A stretch of DNA of 6,415 nt from the NCBI GenBank assembly GCA_026709725.1, contig JAPOSK010000401.1:1-6415 (forward strand), written 5' to 3'. The notes under the pieces were generated by a model that searched no databases, was not told where the DNA came from, and saw only the letters and a list, made by a program, of their open reading frames with translations. Position 1 is the first letter of the stretch; the number at the start of each line of letters is the position of its first letter. Source of the stretch: Paracoccaceae bacterium. GTDB lineage: Bacteria; Pseudomonadota; Alphaproteobacteria; Rhodobacterales; Rhodobacteraceae. This document shows positions 1-6,252 of the stretch, one piece after another. The position numbers and the translations under genes are program-made.

Positions 1-84
1 ATCGTCACTGTGCCATCTGCTGCGCAAGGGGCCGGGTCCATGAACAGCCGCACCCAGAGTGCTATCCGCGTGGTTTGAGTCAAA
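1..84. other. Left flank of the CRISPR array, no clear gene
   Basis: This is the sequence before the first, degenerate repeat. Frame 1 on the plus strand is open from the window edge to a TGA at 76-78 (25 codons), which could be the tail of a neighbouring gene or chance; it shows no recognisable motif. The stretch is GC-rich and lacks the AT-rich look of a typical leader. I see no convincing -35/-10 pair pointing into the array. Confidence 0.4.
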
Positions 85-120
85 ATACCAGTACGCCCCC
101 GATTCCCAATCGGCTAATCT
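85..120 (+). repeat. Degenerate first repeat of the array
   Basis: The last 26 bp (95-120) are identical to the consensus repeat, but the first 10 bp (85-94, ATACCAGTAC) match the consensus GTTGCGGTTG at only four positions. No spacer lies upstream, so the 5' half of this repeat has no crRNA to serve and can decay. Terminal degeneration usually marks the oldest end of an array, which would make the cas2-proximal end the site of new insertions; that is inference. Confidence 0.9.
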
Positions 121-714
121 ATACTTGGGATCAGGGATGGTCTGGTACTGGTTGCGGTTGGCCCCCGATTCCCAATCGGCTAATCTGAAACAGGGTTTGA
201 ACGATTTGCAAGTCATGTTGCGGTTGGCCCCCGATTCCCAATCGGCTAATCTATTTCGACGACGGCTGTGTGGCGCAAGTGAGTTGCGGTTGGCCCCCGA
301 TTCCCAATCGGCTAATCTGCCGCTGTTGAACTCGAACTCGAAATTGTCGTTGCGGTTGGCCCCCGATTCCCAATCGGCTAATCTGCGTTGTTGGGTTTCA
401 ACCTCTTCCGGCACGTTGCGGTTGGCCCCCGATTCCCAATCGGCTAATCTTCGCTGACCTGCCGACATTTGGCGCCGATTGTTGCGGTTGGCCCCCGATT
501 CCCAATCGGCTAATCTGGGTCCGGTCGTCAAGAACCGGGGAGTCCAGTTGCGGTTGGCCCCCGATTCCCAATCGGCTAATCTTGCGTTTCCAGACTTCGA
601 GTTCCTCACCCTGTTGCGGTTGGCCCCCGATTCCCAATCGGCTAATCTGGATTCATTGTTGTCCGTGGCAGTCACGCCGTTGCGGTTGGCCCCCGATTCC
701 CAATCGGCTAATCT

Positions 715-876
715 TCCGGAAGTCAGCGCGTCAAATCCAGGAGTGTTGCGGTTGGCCCCCGATTCCCAATCGGCTAATCTTACGCCGGCCGAGTCAAGAC
801 ATCAGGCCTGGTTGCGGTTGGCCCCCGATTCCCAATCGGCTAATCTTACGGAAGTCAGCGCTTCATATCCCGGATT
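715..876 (+). other. Related spacers 10 and 12
   Basis: Spacer 10 (715-744) and spacer 12 (847-876) are identical at 25 of 30 positions. In one plus-strand frame they encode xEVSAS(N/Y)PGx. Two of the five differences are synonymous third-position changes (GCG/GCT and CCA/CCC). This is what two spacers taken from the same coding site in diverged relatives of one virus or plasmid would look like. Spacer 11 between them is unrelated. Confidence 0.8.
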
Positions 877-1451
877 GTTGCGGTTGGCCCCCGATTCCCA
901 ATCGGCTAATCTTATGCGCGGCAGATCAAGGAACTGCGCACTGTTGCGGTTGGCCCCCGATTCCCAATCGGCTAATCTCACTATGCCGATTGGCCACGAC
1001 TAGCCATCGTTGCGGTTGGCCCCCGATTCCCAATCGGCTAATCTTCACTTCAAGCTGTTAATCATGCTTTGCGAGTTGCGGTTGGCCCCCGATTCCCAAT
1101 CGGCTAATCTAAGGATGCACACGCGGGTGTTCAACATTCGGTTGCGGTTGGCCCCCGATTCCCAATCGGCTAATCTAGAGCAGCAGAATGACCACGACTG
1201 GAGCGCGTTGCGGTTGGCCCCCGATTCCCAATCGGCTAATCTGCGGCCAATCAAGCGACAGCTTACGTGATAGTTGCGGTTGGCCCCCGATTCCCAATCG
1301 GCTAATCTCTTGATCTGATGCGCCGCGTCGCTGAAGTAGTTGCGGTTGGCCCCCGATTCCCAATCGGCTAATCTAGCGACGCGGCGAAATCCGCGTCGAT
1401 CTCGTTGCGGTTGGCCCCCGATTCCCAATCGGCTAATCTAGATACCTTGAT

Positions 1452-1476
1452 AACGCCATGGAAACATGGCGTTTTT
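1452..1476 (+). terminator. Rho-independent terminator of the CRISPR array
   Basis: A perfect 9-bp stem, AACGCCATG (1452-1460) and CATGGCGTT (1465-1473), closes a GAAA tetraloop and runs into a T-rich tract (1472-1480, one C). It begins 12 nt after the last repeat and ends before the cas2 3' end. It is directional: on the minus strand no T-run follows the stem, so it should stop array transcription but not read-through from the cas operon. Confidence 0.93.
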
Positions 1477-1511
1477 CTTTGCTTGGACGGGACAAAACGG
1501 TTACCGAGGCG

Positions 1512-1841
1512 TCAAAACAGCACGAACTGCGACGGGTTTTCGTTGGCGGGTTCACGTTTCCTTCCCCTGAAGCACTCCATGTTTCCGTACTGCTTGTCGG
1601 TGAAATAAAGCACGTTCACCTCACCGGCTTCGGGCAGCGCCTCGCGGATGTGCTTGGTGTGGGTCTCCGCCTGCTCCTTGCCAGCGCAGAAGCGCACATA
1701 GACGGAATACTGGCTCATCTCGAAACCCTGGTCCAACAGGAAGTTGCGGAATTTCGTCGCCGCCTTGCGTTCGGATTTGGTCATCACCGGCAGGTCGAAC
1801 ATGACCATCATCCACATGAGCCGATACCCCGACAGCGCCAT
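1512..1841 (-). CDS. cas2: CRISPR-associated endoribonuclease/integration factor Cas2
   Basis: Cas2 forms the dimer that bridges two Cas1 dimers in the spacer-integration complex and measures the prespacer. The 109-residue length fits the family. The first beta strand reads MMVMFDLPV with the conserved acidic residue at D16. It is followed by TKSERKAATKFRNFLLDQGF and QYSVYVRF, typical of the small ferredoxin-like Cas2 proteins of type II loci. ITDKQFG-like wording (FTDKQYGNME) sits near residues 80-88, before a short basic tail ending QFVLF. The ATG at 1841 lies 3 nt after the cas1 stop, so translation is probably coupled. A later ATG (residue 9) would still keep the first strand, so the exact start is slightly uncertain. 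It is the last gene of the operon and converges with the CRISPR array. Confidence 0.96.
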   Translation of the reverse strand: MALSGYRLMWMMVMFDLPVMTKSERKAATKFRNFLLDQGFEMSQYSVYVRFCAGKEQAETHTKHIREALPEAGEVNVLYFTDKQYGNMECFRGRKREPANENPSQFVLF

Positions 1842-1844
1842 TAC

Positions 1845-2774
1845 CTAGCTCGTCCCCGCATGGGCCGGGGACCGGGCCAAGTCGAGAGGCAGCGGCTCCA
1901 ATGGCAAATCCAGCTTGGCCTCGCCGGTTTGGTAGGCGATCGCCAGCGATGTGGCCAGCCGCTGCAAACAGGTGCCGACGGGGGTAATCCCCTGAGCGGT
2001 CGCCATATCCATGATCAGGAAACTGGCTATCTCCCGTTTAGCCTCGGGTGTGACCTCATCCACACCCTCGGCCAGAAGGCGCACGACCAGCAAATCGGCG
2101 ACTGAACGGAAGGGTTCCATCAAATCGTCCACCAGACACATGGGATTGGTCGGGCCGTGGTGGTGGATGCCCAAGGAGGGATGCAGCCCAGCGGCGACCA
2201 CGGCTCGCGCCGTGCCAGCGCGCAACACGGTGTAGGCGTAGTTGAGAAGACCGTTGACGCCGCCCGACTTGGGATCGCGGCGGAAATCGTCGCCCATGAC
2301 CAGGGGCCAGTAGCGCCGCGCGGCCTGCGCCTCCACATTCTCCGGGTCGCCGGACTTGACCTTGCGGGCGAGAAGCCGGAACCCGCTGTTGGGTTGGCCC
2401 AGAGCCCTCAGCACAGCGGCCTGCTGAATGATCTTGGCGCGGACGACGATTTGCCACAGGCGCTTGGCCAACGGCCGGGTGGCGTCCAACTGGGCGGCCA
2501 TGCGCGCTGATTGGGCGTGGTGGCCGTCAGCTGGCCACAGCCAGGCGGCGGGTCGATGGTTAGCGGTGCAGAGCACCAGCCCGGCGCCACGCTCGGCCAA
2601 TGCTACCAGCAGGTTGTTGGAATAGGTGAGGCCGTGGGCGTTGGCGATCACTGCGTCGATGTCGTCCAGCGCCACCCGGCCCAATTCCTCGCCGCCGGTC
2701 TTGACCACCATGAACCCCCGGTGGACCATGAGATGGTGGCCGTCCTCGGCGATTTCGACGATGCGGCCGGGCAT
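1845..2774 (-). CDS. cas1: CRISPR-associated integrase Cas1
   Basis: Cas1 is the metal-dependent integrase that joins new spacers to the repeat with Cas2. The predicted protein is 309 residues, normal for type II Cas1. An N-terminal beta domain (roughly 1-85, with IVEIAEDGHHLMVHRGFMVV and the ANAHGLTYSNNLLVALAERG segment) precedes a helical catalytic domain. The three expected metal ligands are visible: E148 in ENVEAQAARRYW, H205 in GLHPSLGIHHHG and E220 in DDLMEPFRSVAD. The ATG at 2774 is chosen because AGGGAG lies 7 nt upstream. The same frame stays open to an ATG at 2960, but that would add 62 unrelated residues inside cas9. The gene starts 4 nt after the cas9 stop, and its ribosome-binding site lies in the last cas9 codons, so the two are probably translationally coupled. 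Confidence 0.98.
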   Translation of the reverse strand: MPGRIVEIAEDGHHLMVHRGFMVVKTGGEELGRVALDDIDAVIANAHGLTYSNNLLVALAERGAGLVLCTANHRPAAWLWPADGHHAQSARMAAQLDATRPLAKRLWQIVVRAKIIQQAAVLRALGQPNSGFRLLARKVKSGDPENVEAQAARRYWPLVMGDDFRRDPKSGGVNGLLNYAYTVLRAGTARAVVAAGLHPSLGIHHHGPTNPMCLVDDLMEPFRSVADLLVVRLLAEGVDEVTPEAKREIASFLIMDMATAQGITPVGTCLQRLATSLAIAYQTGEAKLDLPLEPLPLDLARSPAHAGTS

Positions 2775-2778
2775 GGGA

Positions 2779-5700
2779 TCACTCCCTGAAACCGGGGTCG
2801 CGCACCCGGCCGAGCACGTCCACATGGACCTTGCGGGCCCGCCATTCCTTAAGTCGCGACCATGACGCGAAAGTCCAGCGGAACGGATCTTCGGGGTCCG
2901 CGTGCCGTTTTTCGAGGTTCCCGGATTCCAAGTGACCCGCAAGGCGAAGCCGGCCGGCAACCGGCTCCAACCGCACCACGCGCATGATTTCGTCCCCCTT
3001 TGGGGAGTCCAGCTTCAGCAAATCACCCCTGCAAATGCGGGCCATCCGCCGTGCCGCGGGATAAGTCTCCTTCCACGGCGGCGCTTCTCCGTTGTGCTGG
3101 TTAGCCTCAAACACGGTCACGCCCCAGCCAACCCACTTGCCATCGGGCAGCGCCAGGATGTCCACATGATGGTTGTCGCCGGGGCTGAGGGCCTTGTATA
3201 GCTTGCCGGTGCTATCGGCGATCTTGATCGTATGCTGTTCCTTCTTGAGCAGACGTACCCGCCTGATGTCGTGCTTTTCGCCAAAGTCCCGGAGGGCATC
3301 CTCCAATTTGGTTCCGTCCGGCGCTGCCTCGACGTGGGCCCGGATTGCCGCACGTAGGTTCCGGTCGCGGATACGGGCGATCTCGTTCTTGTTAAAGGAA
3401 GAGAGCGGCTTGCGGTAGACCAGATTGTACCCGTCCTCCGCGCCCGGGTCGGCGACCAGCCCGTAGGCCGTTTCCTCGTGCAGCTTGCCGGCGCGGCCGT
3501 GATCCGGGCGGTGGGACACGACGATACCGTTGACCGCAGCCCGTACGTCGTCCCGGAAACTCTCCCACGGTTCCGGCGTGTCGGCCATCAGTCGGTCTCG
3601 GTCCTCCTCTTCGCCCCGCGCCGCCTCGCGGCTGATGCGGTTGAGCAGGCCCCGGTCGGTGACCGCTATAACCACCGCATCGACGGCGTGGTGTCGGTGA
3701 TCTGTGCGGTTTTTGAGATTGGCGTCGGTGGAGAGGATGTCGTTGAGGCCCCACCACCGTCTCAGATTGGCGGTCAGGCGTCCCGGCGCTGCCCAAACCT
3801 TGTTCGCGTTGCACACGTGGCACAGGTATTCCCGCGCCACCCGTGCCAAATATTGGGTGTCGATGAGTTGACGGTCGATGAAATCCCGCTCCTCGTTTTC
3901 GAAACGGGTCATGGCGTCGACACCGAAGCGCCAGCATTTGTTGCGCGGCATCGCGGCGGCGCGGCCCATGATGGAGTCCCAGTCGTAGATGCGGCCGGCG
4001 ATGGTGGGGTTGCCGCTGAAGGCTTCGTGGGGCGATTTGTTGCCCTTGGCCCGGTTTGCGTAGCGCATGGCAACAGTGCGGTTTGCCGCCGAGTTATCGA
4101 GGGTGCGCGAAAATGGCAGGATGTGATCAATCTCCACGGCGCTGGAGAACAGCTTTTCGATGGAGATCACCTCACCCGTGTAGGGGCAGCGCCGGTCGAG
4201 GGGGCCGTCCGGGTTGAGCTCTTCCCAAAGCCGCATGCGCATGCGGTTTTCACCGTTGTCCGCCAGCCCTTGTTCCTTGATCTTTTTGCGGCGCTTTTCG
4301 TTGGCCTCGGTATTGTCGGCCTGTTCCTTGCGCACACGGTCCTTCTGCTCCTTGTTCAGCTTGAGTTCGCGGGCGAGCTCGACGACGATCTCGGCGGGTG
4401 GCCCGTGGACCTCAATCAGCTTGTTGACCAATCGGCGGGTCTGGTTGAGGCCGATATGCACTGTTGGATTGGCGATGCGTCCGTGGCGGGCCTCCTCTTC
4501 ATCGGCTGGGTCGCCGGAGCCCATCACATGGCTGGCCAACGCTTCGCCGTAATAAGACAGCTTGTCCAAGATTTCGCCGGGGCGACGGTCGGAATGGTGA
4601 TAGCCGGCCTCCGCCGCGGCTGCGGCGTAGTCCAGCCCCTGGTCCTCCATGATGGGGACGATACGCGAAATCGCCCGCCGACCAAGGTGGCAGTGGCCCT
4701 GGGGCAGACGGGCTCGGGCGAGTCGTGCCGCCTCGTCTTTGTCGAATTTGTGCTCGGTCATCAGCCATTTCATCAGCATCGCCTCGTCGGGATCGGCCAG
4801 CAGGCGCTCGACGATGGCGGACTGGGTCTCGAAGTTCAGCTTGCGCCAGCCCTTGTCCAGGACCTTCTTGGCGTCGAGCACTGCGGCGGTCTCGTCACCC
4901 TTCAGGTCCTTTCGGTTAGGGGCTTCCAGGTTGAACCGTTCATCGGCGCCGAGATTGATGGACGTCTTCATCGCCTTGAACGTGGGCTTTTTCTTGGCCA
5001 GAAGCTGGCCCAGCAGTTTGTTCCGCTCCGCCAAGGTCAGCAGGCGTTCCGACTGGTCGGCGGCCACGATCCGGGTATTGGCGAGTTCCTGCAAGATGCG
5101 GAACTTCTGGGCCAGCGGCAGCGCCCAAGGCGCTCGGATTCCGTTTTTGTCTCTGGAGTCCGCCGCCGGGTCGAGGGCGCATTTGCCGGGTACCTGCGGC
5201 CGGAGCGGCCGTTGCCGGAAGATGATAGTGCGGATTTCGTCTCGTGCGTCGTCAGTGAGCGCCTCATTGTGCACGGTCTGTGCCGCCCACAGGGTGTCGA
5301 ATTCGTCCTCCATCATAGTCCGTTGGGGGTAGACGTCATATTCCGCCTTGGCGCCGGTGCCCTTCAGTCGCGCCCGGACGCCAGCGCGCTCCCGGTGACG
5401 CCGGTGCAGAAATTCGCCGAGGGTGCGGGCGTTCTCGTTTTCCATCAAGCTGGCGAGCCGCGTGCCCGCCGATTTCACTTTGCCGGATTCATCGTCGTTG
5501 CCGGCGTCGCTAATGCGGTTGGACCGGAAGCCGCGCCGCTGGGCGAGATGGAAGAGTGCACGGCCTAGTTCGTGGGGCGCAAGCGCTTTGTCGAGACCGC
5601 GCGCTCGGAGTTCGTAGGGATTGAGCGTCTCCAACGCCTTGCGTGCGTCCTTCTCGTTAGGCATGAGGCCGTGGTGGACGAGGGCTTTCATCAGGTCTTT

Positions 5701-5913
5701 GCGGCGCAGCTTGTAACGGCCCCGGTTGCGCCGCGCGCCCCGTGCCACCCGTCGGTCGGTAGCAAGTGACGCTCCGCTCTGGGGATCGCGGCCGTCGGTG
5801 AAGATGCGGACGCCGCAGTCGCGGACGCCCGTGGGCTTACCGTCGGCGTCCAGGTCAAGGACGCACCAGCCGATGGAGTTGGTGCCTAAATCCAGTCCTA
5901 GGCGATAGGCCAC
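2779..5913 (-). CDS. cas9: RNA-guided DNA endonuclease Cas9, subtype II-C
   Basis: Cas9 cuts DNA matched by a crRNA:tracrRNA guide. With the GTG start the protein is 1044 residues, in the compact II-C range. RuvC-I is at the N-terminus (RLGLDLGTNSIGW, D8). An arginine-rich bridge helix follows at about 53-78 (RRVARGARRNRGRYKLRRK), then the REC lobe to about 480. RuvC-II has E512 (IVVELAREL). The HNH domain has D596 and H597 (VEIDHILPFSRTLDNS), with N620 in YANRAKGNKS. RuvC-III has H742 and D745 (HRHHAVDAVVIA). The remaining 250 or so residues form the wedge and PAM-binding region and end near HVDVLGRVRD. All nuclease residues are present, so both strands should be cut. The GTG at 5913 is preferred because AGGGAG lies 7 nt upstream and it puts the RuvC aspartate at residue 8. 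ATGs at 5937 and 5964 lack a well-placed ribosome-binding site and would add 8 or 17 residues. Confidence 0.97.
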   Translation of the reverse strand: MAYRLGLDLGTNSIGWCVLDLDADGKPTGVRDCGVRIFTDGRDPQSGASLATDRRVARGARRNRGRYKLRRKDLMKALVHHGLMPNEKDARKALETLNPYELRARGLDKALAPHELGRALFHLAQRRGFRSNRISDAGNDDESGKVKSAGTRLASLMENENARTLGEFLHRRHRERAGVRARLKGTGAKAEYDVYPQRTMMEDEFDTLWAAQTVHNEALTDDARDEIRTIIFRQRPLRPQVPGKCALDPAADSRDKNGIRAPWALPLAQKFRILQELANTRIVAADQSERLLTLAERNKLLGQLLAKKKPTFKAMKTSINLGADERFNLEAPNRKDLKGDETAAVLDAKKVLDKGWRKLNFETQSAIVERLLADPDEAMLMKWLMTEHKFDKDEAARLARARLPQGHCHLGRRAISRIVPIMEDQGLDYAAAAAEAGYHHSDRRPGEILDKLSYYGEALASHVMGSGDPADEEEARHGRIANPTVHIGLNQTRRLVNKLIEVHGPPAEIVVELARELKLNKEQKDRVRKEQADNTEANEKRRKKIKEQGLADNGENRMRMRLWEELNPDGPLDRRCPYTGEVISIEKLFSSAVEIDHILPFSRTLDNSAANRTVAMRYANRAKGNKSPHEAFSGNPTIAGRIYDWDSIMGRAAAMPRNKCWRFGVDAMTRFENEERDFIDRQLIDTQYLARVAREYLCHVCNANKVWAAPGRLTANLRRWWGLNDILSTDANLKNRTDHRHHAVDAVVIAVTDRGLLNRISREAARGEEEDRDRLMADTPEPWESFRDDVRAAVNGIVVSHRPDHGRAGKLHEETAYGLVADPGAEDGYNLVYRKPLSSFNKNEIARIRDRNLRAAIRAHVEAAPDGTKLEDALRDFGEKHDIRRVRLLKKEQHTIKIADSTGKLYKALSPGDNHHVDILALPDGKWVGWGVTVFEANQHNGEAPPWKETYPAARRMARICRGDLLKLDSPKGDEIMRVVRLEPVAGRLRLAGHLESGNLEKRHADPEDPFRWTFASWSRLKEWRARKVHVDVLGRVRDPGFRE
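2782..2787 (-). promoter_or_regulatory. Ribosome-binding site of cas1 inside the end of cas9
   Basis: On the minus strand AGGGAG lies 7 nt before the cas1 ATG. It also encodes the last two residues of Cas9 and is followed at once by the cas9 TGA. A ribosome finishing cas9 would sit on the cas1 start region. The cas9 GTG has the identical hexamer at the identical spacing. Confidence 0.85.
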
Positions 5914-5920
5914 GATCTTT

Positions 5921-5926
5921 CTCCCT
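5921..5926 (-). promoter_or_regulatory. Ribosome-binding site deciding the cas9 start
   Basis: AGGGAG on the minus strand, 7 nt before the GTG at 5913, is the best Shine-Dalgarno match near the start of the cas9 frame. The two upstream ATG codons (5937 and 5964) have no comparable purine-rich stretch at a workable distance; before 5964 there is only GGGGCAGG running directly into the ATG. Confidence 0.7.
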
Positions 5927-5983
5927 GCGATGCCCATGAAGGGATGGGACGGGATTTTGGACATCCTGCCCCATTTCCCAAAT

Positions 5984-5995
5984 TTATCATGATAA
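5984..5995. repeat. 12-bp perfect palindrome in the cas9 leader
   Basis: TTATCATGATAA is a perfect inverted repeat with no spacer, just downstream of the predicted cas9 -10 box and near the expected transcription start. Its position would suit an operator for a dimeric repressor. A 12-bp palindrome somewhere in a few hundred bases is not very improbable, so the functional claim is weak. Confidence 0.35.
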
Positions 5996-6001
5996 TGGCC
6001 C

Positions 6002-6031
6002 GTACTACAGCGGTCGGCGAATCGAAGTCAA
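6002..6031 (-). promoter_or_regulatory. Candidate promoter of the cas9-cas1-cas2 operon
   Basis: Reading the minus strand, TTGACT (6031-6026) is followed after 18 nt by TAGTAC (6007-6002). The -35 box matches the sigma-70 consensus at 5 of 6 positions and the -10 box at 3 of 6, with TG directly before or overlapping it. Transcription would start near 5995, about 80 nt before the GTG start. The weak -10 box lowers confidence. Confidence 0.5.
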
Positions 6032-6044
6032 GTGGAAAATTCTC

Positions 6045-6056
6045 TTACCTACATTC
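6045..6056 (-). promoter_or_regulatory. Candidate autoregulatory Cas9 binding site
   Basis: The minus strand here reads GAATGTAGGTAA. The plus strand at 6131-6142, directly before a CRISPR-repeat-like element, reads GAATGTAGGTGA. A guide made from 6131-6142 would pair with the plus strand at this site through 11 Watson-Crick pairs and one G-T wobble. Beyond 12 nt the match falls to chance (3 of the next 8). The base string on the PAM side of the minus strand is GAGAATTT. The site sits in the 30 bp between the -35 box of the cas9 promoter and the -35 box of the divergent RNA promoter. Confidence 0.5.
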
Positions 6057-6061
6057 CATAA

Positions 6062-6090
6062 TTGACAATACCAATTCAACTTGCTATCAC
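6062..6090 (+). promoter_or_regulatory. Strong promoter reading toward the tracrRNA (P1)
   Basis: A perfect -35 box TTGACA (6062-6067) is separated by 17 nt from TATCAC (6085-6090, 4 of 6). TG at 6082-6083 forms an extended -10 element. Transcription would start near 6097. This is the best sigma-70-type match in the window, yet no protein gene lies downstream, which suggests it drives an RNA. Confidence 0.65.
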
Positions 6091-6142
6091 TACTCTCTCG
6101 CCTCAATTCGCCGAGTTTCATTAACTCAGAGAATGTAGGTGA

Positions 6143-6158
6143 GTTGCGATTGGCCTAC
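6143..6158 (+). repeat. CRISPR-repeat-like element upstream of the tracrRNA
   Basis: GTTGCGATTGGCC (6143-6155) matches the first 13 bases of the array repeat at 12 positions; after that similarity drops. It lies alone, about 4.7 kb from the array. It could pair with the anti-repeat in 13 pairs: GUUG with 6286-6289, CG with 6283-6284 and GGCCUAC (6152-6158) with GUGGGCC (6273-6279). A bulged U6285 and a 3x3 internal loop interrupt the helix. Confidence 0.65.
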
Positions 6159-6203
6159 TTAGGAAACAGTAATGATCAATTCTGCTGTTGATTCTATCCC
6201 CGT

Positions 6204-6234
6204 TTGTGATAGCATAGTCTTACGGGTGGATAAT
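6204..6234 (+). promoter_or_regulatory. Candidate promoter of the short tracrRNA
   Basis: GATAAT (6229-6234) matches the -10 consensus at 5 of 6 positions and would start transcription near 6241, about 12 nt before the anti-repeat, which is the expected layout. The -35 box is weaker: TTGTGA (6204-6209) is 4 of 6 with a long 19-nt spacing. Confidence 0.45.
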
Positions 6235-6252
6235 CATTGCGTTATGCGCAGT

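Larger units (their letters stand above)
85..1439 (+). CRISPR. Type II-C CRISPR array, 21 repeats and 20 spacers
   Basis: A 36-bp repeat, beginning GTTGCGGTTGGCC and ending CGGCTAATCT, recurs every 66 bp. Repeats start at 85, 151, 217, 283, 349, 415, 481, 547, 613, 679, 745, 811, 877, 943, 1009, 1075, 1141, 1207, 1273, 1339 and 1404. Spacers 1-19 are 30 nt and spacer 20 (1375-1403) is 29 nt. Repeats 2-21 read as identical; only repeat 1 is degenerate. Plus-strand reading is supported by three things: the GTTG start usual for type II repeats, a terminator just after the last repeat, and a plus-strand tracrRNA anti-repeat complementary to this strand. The array therefore runs convergently toward cas2, as in Neisseria-type II-C loci. 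The spacers look unrelated to one another except spacers 10 and 12 (25 of 30 identical) and a 12-nt complementarity between spacers 19 and 20. Spacer targets cannot be named from sequence alone. Confidence 0.99.

Noticed and set aside
1..78. Open frame running in from the left edge to a TGA at 76-78
   Set aside because: Only 25 codons are visible and they show no motif, so it cannot be told from chance.
979..1008. Spacer 14 contains GCCGATTGG, which also occurs in the anti-repeat
   Set aside because: A 9-base match in 600 nt of spacers is expected by chance and does not extend.
59..1428. Several open frames across the array, on both strands, encoding a recurrent RLAPDSQSANL-like or LADWESGANRN-like peptide
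   Set aside because: The 66-bp period is a multiple of three, so the repeat translates in the same frame each time. The peptides are an artefact of the CRISPR array.
1458..2105. Plus-strand frame of 215 codons over cas2 and cas1
   Set aside because: It is a shadow of cas2 and cas1, begins inside the array terminator, and has no recognisable motif.
2775..2960. Upstream extension of cas1 to an ATG at 2960
   Set aside because: It would overlap the end of cas9 by about 180 bp and add 62 residues with no Cas1 similarity. The ATG at 2774 has a good ribosome-binding site and gives a normal length.
3478..5568. Long plus-strand open frame (696 codons) opposite cas9
   Set aside because: It is antisense to cas9, whose motifs are unmistakable. 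High-GC genes often leave such long opposite frames open, and the translation shows no recognisable domain.
5914..5964. cas9 starting at ATG 5964 or 5937
   Set aside because: Not excluded, but neither has a well-placed ribosome-binding site, and the extra residues precede the conserved RuvC-I start. GTG 5913 has AGGGAG at 7 nt.
5944..6138. Plus-strand frame of 64 codons in the cas9 upstream region
   Set aside because: It starts inside the cas9 5' region, crosses both predicted promoters, and has no ribosome-binding site or recognisable sequence.
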